Below, in pieces: positions 56,305 to 64,000 of a DNA stretch of 64,000 nt. The first letter of the stretch is position 1, and each line of letters begins with the position of its first letter. A program made the position numbers and the translations under genes. The DNA comes from Prostheceraeus crozeri (taxonomy: Eukaryota; Platyhelminthes; Polycladida; Euryleptidae), in contig CAJQUW010005746.1 in assembly GCA_907163375.1 (NCBI GenBank), positions 62,001-126,000 of the forward strand, in the 5' to 3' direction. The notes below the pieces were generated by a model. That model searched no databases and was not told the origin of the DNA. It saw only the letters and a program-made list of their open reading frames with translations.

Positions 56305-57047
56305 AGACGAAAATTTTTGATTGAGTCACGACTCCGCACCTGACCTCTGTAAATTACTACGTCTAAGCCAGCTGCTTTTTGGCGTCGAAGCTCTTGTCGA
56401 AGGAGAAATTGTTCGTGCTGTTGCTGTTTCGTTAAATCATTGGAGACGAAAGCATTTCTGAACTGGGTGGAATTTCTTAAATCTTTAGATTTTCGAATGA
56501 ATTCTGCCTCAGTGAAACTGTCTTGAAAATGAACTTTTAAAGGCCGCACCCTGTCTCTAGACAGCTTTCCAAATCGATGCATTGTAGCAGCTTTCACATG
56601 CCCAAGTCCAAGATCCTCGCACATTTCCTGAATGCTTATCATGTCAGCCTCCTGACGCTCTTTCAATGTCCCATCGGTTTTTTCTCTCAAACCATGGATG
56701 ATAGCATTATCTCGCCGTCTTCCACGCTCCTCAACCTCCCACAAAACGTCCTCGAGATTAAAAGATTCCTTAACTTCATCAAGCGAATGACGCAGTCCAT
56801 GAATTTCCTCTTGCTGTGATTCTTGAATTTCACGAGCATTTCTAACAGAATTTTCAATCCCCAGCATGCGGTCATCAAGCCTACGCAAATCACTGTGCAA
56901 TTGGAGAAATTCGTCCTTTATACTCTGTATGGAAACTAATAAATCAGCCTTAGACTCTTCGACGATAGCACGAATATTAGCCAAAGTCAAAGGTGGTGGG
57001 GCATCATTAAAAGATTGACTTGACCGGAGTTGTCGCTGACGAGGCAT
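56301..57047 (-). CDS. LINE B ORF1: coiled-coil RNA-binding protein
   Basis: 248 residues. A basic, Ser/Gln-rich start (MPRQRQLRSSQSFNDAPPPL), then a long coiled coil (about residues 25-105, with LRRLDDRMLGIENSVRNARE), then an RRM-like part (RRRDNAIIHGLREK, ATMHRFGKLSRDRVRPLKVH) and a C-terminal domain ending DVVIYRGQVRSRDSIKNFRL. It matches the L1-type ORF1p plan: RNA coating and chaperone. The last codons read AAA AAT TTT CGT CTG TGA; ORF2 lies in the -1 frame. Confidence 0.8.
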   Translation of the reverse strand: MPRQRQLRSSQSFNDAPPPLTLANIRAIVEESKADLLVSIQSIKDEFLQLHSDLRRLDDRMLGIENSVRNAREIQESQQEEIHGLRHSLDEVKESFNLEDVLWEVEERGRRRDNAIIHGLREKTDGTLKERQEADMISIQEMCEDLGLGHVKAATMHRFGKLSRDRVRPLKVHFQDSFTEAEFIRKSKDLRNSTQFRNAFVSNDLTKQQQHEQFLLRQELRRQKAAGLDVVIYRGQVRSRDSIKNFRL

Positions 57048-57700
57048 GAAAAACAGAGATGAAAAAATAAATCCAACTCAGGGCTCGAACGCAATACCGC
57101 TCGGAAGGTGACCAGAAGCAAGTACCGCACGACTATACCAGCAGTAGACGCTAATGTGTGTTAAACTCGTACCGTATCAGCGACTTCAATTTTACGACTT
57201 GCAGCCGGACAGTGCACGTGACACTTAGATTCCACCGCGCCAACCGAGATAGAAGAGGAGCAACACTCACTGATAGTCACAAAGTGACAGCAAAAAGACG
57301 GAAAAGGCCTGTAACATACGATCGCGTTGATATTCAGTGAAGTGAGTGGCACCGTTGTGACAACGGATACGAGAGGAACACAAAGATATAAAAAAATTCC
57401 GATCAGTGGATCACGCAACGACGAGAACTAAGCAAATCACACTTTCCTGACACGAGAGAGACAGCGACGTCGTACAACATAGCAGATATAGAAGATATAG
57501 CAGTCCCCGACGACAAAAACATACAAAAGAAAGACCTTGGGTGCCTACACATCAAGGTTGAAGGCCTACCTCAACAAGATTCCTGGGGCACACCACATAC
57601 CGGAATTGACGAAAGCAATACTCCTTGGCAGTGCTCATATCCTGCGTTGAATTCTTGATCTCCCTGAGGATTGGTAAGTCTCCGAGGTATTGAGACACTA

Positions 57701-59110
57701 ACCGATATGAATGTGTGAGATCGTGTCCAAAAAAGGTACTAATGTGACAGCTATTTACGCAACCAAAGCATTTTTAACTGTAACTCATAGACTACAATAC
57801 ATTGAACTTGTGTAGACTTTGTTCTCCATGTGCGTATGTTCTAATTAAGGGTACTTACATATTTTGTCACATAATTTGTTTAAATGTTCTTTAAATTTAC
57901 CATGTTAGAAATCATGCAATTGGCAATCTCATGTGACATGTGAGAAAATGTGAAATTATCTGTCATGCTTAAATATAGCATATAGTACATGCATATAAAC
58001 TTTTTGTAATATTTATTATAGTTTTCTCGCGTTTCTTGTACAATATTGTCGCTGATACAGTATGCCGCTTGTTGTGCTGATTCTTCAGGCGCATCGCTTT
58101 TTATACGGAAATTCTCGGCGTACCACCAAATCGTACGCGTACAACACTTTGAAGACCATGATCTCACTCTCGGACTCGTTCCCTGCAGAAGCTCATGCTG
58201 GCGGCCGGGCTACACTGTTGCGTTGGGCAATTGTAGGTTACACCACAGTTCCTTACCCTCACATTATCAAAAGTGCTGTGCGCACAGAATTAGACAGGTC
58301 GTCTCTTCTTCTGTTTGACTAGAAAGGAAGCATTGGAACATGTGACGTTATTGAAATGGCACAATCTACTGACATAATACCATAGCAATCGAACAATGAG
58401 CAGCCAGTTCAACATTAAACACGCCAAATTGTGCAAGTTTCAGTGACTGTTATCAACCGGATCACACAGCAAAGAGACACAGTCGATGTCAAGTTCTACA
58501 GAGAAGTTTGTGAACGTTTTTTCATGCGCCTGCTAACTTTTTTAAAATGATCGGAGGGCCCAACATTATCGAGAAAACTTTTGCGCAATGATCTGAATTC
58601 TTCGAATCTGAAGGAATCGTGACGATCGGAGCATTTTGAAGGAATTCAGAGCAATCCGCAAGCGACGCACGACTATTTTTCCTATCTCTGCCAGGTATTA
58701 AGAAATTCTTTTTGCCCACTTAATAAATTCCTGCATGTGCCATTGTCTTGAATCAGTTTGCACTTCTAGCAAAGTGATGCGGTTAAACAATCTAATTCTG
58801 TGGCTGTGCGATTCATTGCACACATCTAATTTTAGTCTGACCATAGTCGTATTAGACTTATTCCCTATTGTACGCCTATTGTGTTATACGCACTCCACAT
58901 TCAACTTTATTCTCTATTGTCTGACATAGAAATCTAGCAATTCATGTAATTTCACCAAGATTTTAGAATAATAAGTCATTCACACTTAGCCATAAGTTTA
59001 TCTTGCTGATTGATAGACAATGGGCCTAGTGACAGTGAATTCAATGCTTCAATGGTATAGCTTTGAAATCGAACAATTCTATACGAAGTTAAGCTATAAT
59101 TAAGTACCAT
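57701..59110. other. Decayed sequence, no gene recognised
   Basis: 58046-58720 on plus has relatively few stops but no domain I can name. 57915-58000 shares about 75 bp with 47325-47400 in inverted orientation, so a dispersed repeat ends here. Confidence 0.35.
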
Positions 59111-59123
59111 GTACGCATTTAGC

Positions 59124-59382
59124 CATAGAAATAGATTGTTGTTTATCTGAAGTTGACTAGAATGGAAATTGACTCAAGGTCGCGGCACATCCGGGGGAAC
59201 TAAGTTGGGGCATGAAGAACCAATTAAAACATTCTATTCACTCATGTGACTGATTCTAACCCAATGATACAGACGTTGGCAGGTGCATCTAAGTGAAAAT
59301 GCGTGCGATTTATGTGCCGTTATTGTGCATTGCATGAAGCTTAATTTCCATTCTAGAGGTTTTATTGTTGTGAATTTCTATG
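59124..59382. mobile_element. MITE, copy 2
   Basis: 259 bp, same ends as copy 1 (CATAGAAAT/ATTTCTATG), flanked by the 8-bp duplication CATTTAGC (59116-59123 and 59383-59390). Confidence 0.85.
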
Positions 59383-59390
59383 CATTTAGC

Positions 59391-60262
59391 CGTTTATTAT
59401 TTTCACAAAGCGTCTGCTGAACACAATAATGGTCGACAAACAATAGCTATCTTTCTGTGTGATCAACCCTCCAGTAATGGCCAGCACACGAATGCTGTTA
59501 TATACATATGTATTTCAGTCCGAGAAATATCAACGCTGTAAGAGGTCCACGGACGGTCGTCAAAATCATAGATATCTCAGCAACTGCATCAGTGTCGCCG
59601 GTGGTATTTTAATAAACTCGTTCTTCAACACAGAAAAGCAGAAACGTCTTCGCTATGGAACTTAATCCTTGAAATCAATCAGATTTCTATCATTAAAACT
59701 GTCGGTGTATGACATTTTATTCCACAGTTTCTACCGACAGCTGTATGAAAACTGTGGTGTAAATGACGTGAATTGACCGCTACTGTGGTGTAATTTAGTT
59801 TCTCCTTGCGTTTCGCTACAAAGAGATAGCGGAGGCATATAAAAATATAGACACATTCATGAAGGATCTCCGCCGTCTCAACATATTCCTTCGACTCACA
59901 CATTCAAAAAAAATTCTAAACAGAGTTGCTGATGTGTCATTTTATTGGTCCTTTGATCATCAACTGAATCCTATAGGATTCCTGAATCCCATTGATGTAG
60001 CTCCTGAATCTCATCCAAAATTAAATAGTTGCTATGAAAAAGACGTGCCATTTCCGCATATTCGAGAACACAGAGTTCATTTGAGAAAAAATTATTCGTT
60101 TGGAAACTTCTACCCTCTTTATGTGCAAAAAATCAAATTCAGCTGCGAATTTACAGCCAAAGTCATCAGATGTTGGAATGAATGAGAAAGATGAAAAAGT
60201 AAAAAATTCAATAATAGTCATAGAACTTGATGAAATAAGAAAGCAACCAAGAATGTTCTAAT
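59391..60262. other. No gene recognised
   Basis: One open frame at 59859-60185 on plus (108 residues, RLNIFLRLTHSKKILNRVAD...) looks protein-like but matches nothing I know and has no supporting context. Confidence 0.3.
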
Positions 60263-60265
60263 ATA

Positions 60266-61644
60266 CAGTACGCGACAGCGAGTTTGCATGAAAGATGAAA
60301 ATGGTGGATTTTCAATCACTCGTTTATTATTGTCATCAAATCATCAATTATTGCAACTAGTGAACATATTTCATGATGAAACTAACAAAAATTGTTCTAG
60401 AATTACTTTAAAACCACCTCATTTGCAGAGTTCATCAGAATTTTGTGTGATGTCCCTTGGACTTCACGACAACGTCAATTCTCCTTGGCATCGACGCTAC
60501 GAGATTTTGGCATACCTTTAAGTCAGGGTCATGGTACCATAACTTGAGAAAGCTTTTGATAATGTCACTTTTACTTCTCGCCTGGTATTTGCGCAGGCGA
60601 TTCTTGACAATGGCCCAAACGTTCTCTATCGGATTCAAATCCGGTGAAGAAGGTGGCCACCTCAAGAGCTGGATACCTTTTTCGTTGAAATGTGCAATTG
60701 ATTTCTTGGACACATGACAAGGTGCATTGTCTTGTTGGAAAATTCCATTACCGTCAGGAAATGTTTCACTCAGTTGTTGAACGAGTCTTCTGTCGACGAT
60801 AAGCTCGATGTATTTGTCACGGTCAAGACGTCCGTCGACGACATGAACTCGCCCAGTCCCATACCACGAGAAACAACTCCAGAACATCACTTTTGTAGGG
60901 TGCTTCACTGAAGTCTTGAAGTGCTCCTCAGACAATGGATAACCGTCTACAACACGTACGAAGCGAGGGCACCCATCGTTGGCTTCAATTATGGTTTCAT
61001 ATGACCACAAAACATTCTTCCATTGGTCAACGGTCCACGACGCGTGCTGCAGAGCCCATGCGTATCTCTTATCAATGTTCAATGGCGAAAGATATGGCTT
61101 ATTCTGGGGTGTTCTGACGGAGCAACCAGCCTCGTGGAGGGCTCTTTGAATTGTGCGAAGACGTCCTCAGCAGACTCTCCCATGGCCTCGTGAATGTCAG
61201 CTGCTGTGGATCTTGGCGATTTCACAACCAGTGATCGAAGATGTCGCAGGTCTCTCTCACAGAATTTCTTATTCTGTCCACCGCAATTTTCATATCGGAT
61301 TTTGTATCCGCCACTTCCTTCATATCGTTTAATAATTCTCGAGACAATTGATTGATTCACTCCAATATCAGCGGCTATTTCATCATGAGTTTTTGACGTG
61401 TGGCTGTATAAAGTGATAACTTGTAATCGTCTTTCGTTGCGCTCACTCATTGTGATTGTCTTAATAGCGGAGTGTCTATGTGCTTTGTTCGAGTTTGAAT
61501 TTTAAATAATAGATATCTATTATGTCTAGACGATCATTCATCAACCAAATCAAGTCATTTCAATTAGATCTTGTGTCATAGATAGCTTATGAGACAAGTT
61601 TAACGCTTTGTATCATCTTCATGCAAACTCGCTATCGCGTACTG
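60266..61644 (-). mobile_element. Tc1-like transposon, left of a pair
   Basis: 1379 bp with near-perfect inverted ends CAGTACGCGATAGCGAGTTT (one change between ends) and TA on each side (60264-60265, 61645-61646). Confidence 0.9.
60435..61450 (-). pseudogene. Tc1-like transposase, DD34E with first Asp lost
   Basis: N-terminal HTH part 61450-61079 (SERNERRLQVITLYSHTSKT, IGVNQSIVSRIIKRYEGSGG) and catalytic part 61082-60435. The first catalytic Asp position reads LWSYETI, Tyr for Asp. The second Asp (FQQDNAPCHVSKK) and the Glu (SSPDLNPIENVW) are present, 34 residues apart. A frameshift near 61160-61175 separates the halves. Ends SMPRRIDVVVKSKGHHTKF. Inactive on two counts. Confidence 0.85.
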
Positions 61645-61651
61645 TAATATA

Positions 61652-62981
61652 CTCATTGACATAATTAATGAAACAAACTATCATTGGCTTGAATTGAAGT
61701 TTGTTTCATTTCTTTCTCAGGTATGATGCAATATCTCGCTTTCTATGTATCACCATTCAACACATTAGAGAATGGAGAAAGATCTATGGTGGTCAAATTT
61801 CAAATTTTGATATCGATATAACTGTCACAATTGCTTTTACAAATTGAACATAAACGTGAACTGAAATTGGAATGATTCGTTGTGGTAGAAGTTGTGCGAG
61901 TGTTGCCGAAGAGCTGCAACTATCGAGAGTCGTTGTTTGGAGGTGGTGGTGTCGATGGAAAGCAGAAGGAGATGTTAAAAAGAAGAAGGGATCTGGTCGA
62001 CCAAGAAAGTCTGCAGGCAGGACAGACGCACGTCTAGTTTTAGATTTGTGTCAGTCCCAAAGCTAGTCGTACACTGGAAGAGTGCCTCAAATATAGACTG
62101 TGGCGTTCGAACGGCTTACCGAAGATTGCGAGAAGCTGGAATTCAATCGCGACGACCAGCTGTCCTAATTCCATTGAGTTTTGAGCACCGCAGAAGACGA
62201 GTTGCCTGGTGTGATGCCCATCGCCCATGGAATGACCATCACTGGCAGAAAGTCTTGTGGACCGATGAATCGAGATTCACTCTGGATTTCAATGACGGTC
62301 GTGTCAGAGTGCATCGTCTTCCAGGTGAACGCCTTGCCCCATGCTGTATTAAAGAACACGACAGATATGGTGGTGGAAGTGTTATGATGTGGGGTGGCAT
62401 TTGGCATGGCGGACGAACGGCAGCAGTCATCATCAAAGGCACGTTGACTGGAGAGAGGTATCTCAATGAAATTGTGCTTCCTGTTGCTGCCCCAGTGGTC
62501 AGGGTGGAGGATCTCGTCTTCCAAGACGACAACGCAAGACTACATCGCTCCTCGGCTGTCATTGCCACTGTTAGGAGATTGAACATTCAAACCCTTGACT
62601 GGCCTGCACGCTCACCTGACTTGTCACCCATTGAACAAGTCTGGGACGAGCTTGGGCGGCGAGTGAGAGACCGCTATTCACTTCCACCAGTGTCCCTAAA
62701 GATTCTCTCTGAAAGACTGACAGAGCAGTGGCTTCTCCTTGAAACATCCTTCATTCAGAAACTTTGTGAATCCATGCCATTTCGGATTACTGAATGTATT
62801 GGAGCTAGAGGGGGCATACGCGCTATTAAAGTTGAATCTGCTACATGCGTTGTTTTTCTGTGCTAGCGACTTGATGGAGATTGTGACTAAATTATCAAGG
62901 TATCATACATACATGTATATATACCAGTCAAAAATGAAAGAAGTTAAAGAAGTAAATGTTTCAAAAAATTTTGTCAATGAG
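61652..62981 (+). mobile_element. Tc1-like transposon, right of a pair
   Basis: 1330 bp with inverted ends CTCATTGACATAATTAATGA versus CTCATTGACAAAATTTTTTG and TA on each side (61650-61651, 62982-62983). Only seven bases (TAATATA) separate it from the previous Tc1 element. Confidence 0.85.
61872..62866 (+). pseudogene. Tc1-like transposase, DD34E, one frameshift
   Basis: HTH part 61872-62045 (MIRCGRSCASVAEELQLSRV, then GSGRPRKSAGRTDARLVLDL) including the GRPR hook. Catalytic part from about 62050 in another frame: VLWTDESRFTLDF, LVFQDDNARLHRSS, WPARSPDLSPIEQVWDEL, with 34 residues between second Asp and Glu. All three catalytic residues are intact; the single frameshift near 62045-62065 is the only evident damage. 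The C-terminus has unusual extra residues after SMPFRITECIGARGG. Confidence 0.85.
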
Positions 62982-62983
62982 TA

Positions 62984-64000
62984 TTTATTACGACAAAATA
63001 TTCATGCACTGTCATAGAAGCTTTTAATTTTGCCATTATATTCTAATGACTTCATGTGCTCTTCATTTTAGCTAAAGTTATTGGAACACAATGACAAAGT
63101 CACAATGCTGCAGTCTCATTTATGTCTGAGATTTCTAACCTTATAAATCCATAATATACATTGTTGCTACATTTGGCTAATTGTAAGTAATAGGCCGACT
63201 AAGAAAACGGTTTTCGTAAGTCAAAACTTCACAATTTGAAAAAAGTCATCTCGAGAATGGCTAATTTAAATTTTGCAGATAACTGTAGAGAATAATAAAG
63301 GATGCGCATATTTTTATTACTTTGCCGGTGTCATTGGTGTTATAATATAGGAATATTGTCATAGCTTAGAGGACAATAATGCAGCATTATATCATGGATT
63401 TGTAGGGCTGTAATATCAGACATAGACGAGGCTAAGCTAGCAGACGAAAAAATTTGTAATTCGTTGGGCATATAATGGTGCATTATCAAACTCATTTCAA
63501 TCATTTCTATGACCTCCAAAGCCATCGAGAGTGAAATACAATGTATCTTCTTGATGTTATCACGAATGTCTATGAATATATTCATAGACATCCCTGATGT
63601 TGTCAACGGATTATGAAAGATATCAGACAACTGCAAAATCATAGTTCAATTAGCATTATCGGACAACGATATGTGATTAGTTCAAAGAAATTGGTTAAGT
63701 CTATTATCTGCGGTTTTGGATGCAAATGCAACATATGGTGTGATACTAATGACCTGTTCACCAAGTTACATGTAAACTTTTCTGCTTTATTGGAATGTGG
63801 AAACCCACTTCAACCTTTGAGAGAAATTGTTCCTCATGTGTAATTGACACTTTCCGCACCGCTAGAAGAAGTAACAGATCTTTTATAAAAACTTGTCTTG
63901 ACTACAATATGTCCATTCAACGCTGTGATTGAACTCTTTAGTAACTGCAACTTTATTTGTCTGTAAATAACGCGCTTTACTTTCGTCATTGTTCTGTTGT
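62984..64000. other. No gene recognised
   Basis: Short frames only. A 76-residue frame at 63613-63843 (plus) with FGCKCNIWCDTNDLF has no known match. Confidence 0.35.

Larger units (their letters stand above)
53535..57700 (-). mobile_element. LINE B, two-ORF non-LTR retrotransposon
   Basis: Minus strand: ORF1 57047-56301, ORF2 56304-53768 in pieces, a short 3' UTR and an (ATT)n/(A)n end at about 53535-53592. The 5' end is not fixed; 57048-57700 is probably 5' UTR. It belongs to the same broad type as LINE A but is a distinct family. Three frameshifts break ORF2. Confidence 0.8.

Noticed and set aside
58046-58322. Two overlapping frames of about 90 residues
   Set aside because: No domain recognised and no splice or transcript evidence; listed only as decayed sequence.
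1-64000. CRISPR arrays, bacterial operons or ribosome binding sites
   Set aside because: No regularly spaced repeats with spacers of that kind; the content is animal-type transposons.

Overview
This is animal nuclear DNA, AT-rich and intron-style loose, and almost everything recognisable in it is transposable-element sequence. I could not identify a single conserved host gene. The mixture of Penelope-like elements, two-ORF LINEs, several Tc1/mariner families, hAT, Kolobok-like, Tigger-like and Crypton-like tyrosine-recombinase genes, together with a P2RX7-type domain and an excess of the palindrome TAGGCCTA, fits an aquatic invertebrate, but the sequence does not fix the phylum.

Layout. 0-3 kb: a Penelope-like element (PLE) whose 327-bp 3' tail is also present, inverted, at its 5' side, preceded by a hairpin of two hammerhead-bearing arms. 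3.7-5 kb: a second PLE remnant ending in an (AT)n tract. 5.5-5.9 kb: two inverted copies of a tRNA-derived SINE carrying a textbook hammerhead ribozyme. 6.25-9.8 kb (minus): LINE A, nearly intact, in which ORF1 and ORF2 share a frame and are separated by one TGA. 11-14 kb: a tRNA-like gene, a PLE remnant and a hAT-like element that carries a LINE reverse-transcriptase fragment. 14.4-17.9 kb: a TIR element, a DD41D mariner-like element and a PLE tail pair. 18.5-20.9 kb: a second copy of the RT-carrying element between long direct repeats, and another inverted PLE. 21-26 kb: sparse, with one Tigger-like element. 26.9-28.9 kb: a TTAA-flanked Kolobok-like element with THAP and P2RX7-like coding remnants. 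29.9-36.1 kb: a TIR element and a decayed 3.4-kb hAT with an 8-bp duplication. 36.5-38.5 kb: a Crypton-like recombinase gene between 28-bp palindromic direct repeats. 38.9-44.3 kb: MITEs, a GC-rich hairpin and a Tc1 element. 44.4-49.8 kb: LINE fragments, a BEL/Pao fossil and a second Crypton-like gene abutting a foldback. 50.6-57.7 kb: a third Crypton-like gene, a LINE 3' fragment, and LINE B in which ORF2 lies in the -1 frame of ORF1. 59-63 kb: a second MITE copy and two Tc1 elements inserted 7 bp apart.

The window works as a record of repeated insertion, not as a set of cooperating host genes. The most notable signals are (i) the in-frame TGA between ORF1 and ORF2 of LINE A, (ii) an AAATTTT heptamer just before the ORF1 stop of LINE B, (iii) hammerhead ribozymes in a SINE and in PLE tails, (iv) at least three PLE copies with inverted 3' tails, (v) palindromic direct repeats flanking a tyrosine recombinase, and (vi) a DNA-transposon-like repeat that has carried an RT fragment to two places. 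All calls are from reading the sequence and translations by eye; none has been checked against a database.
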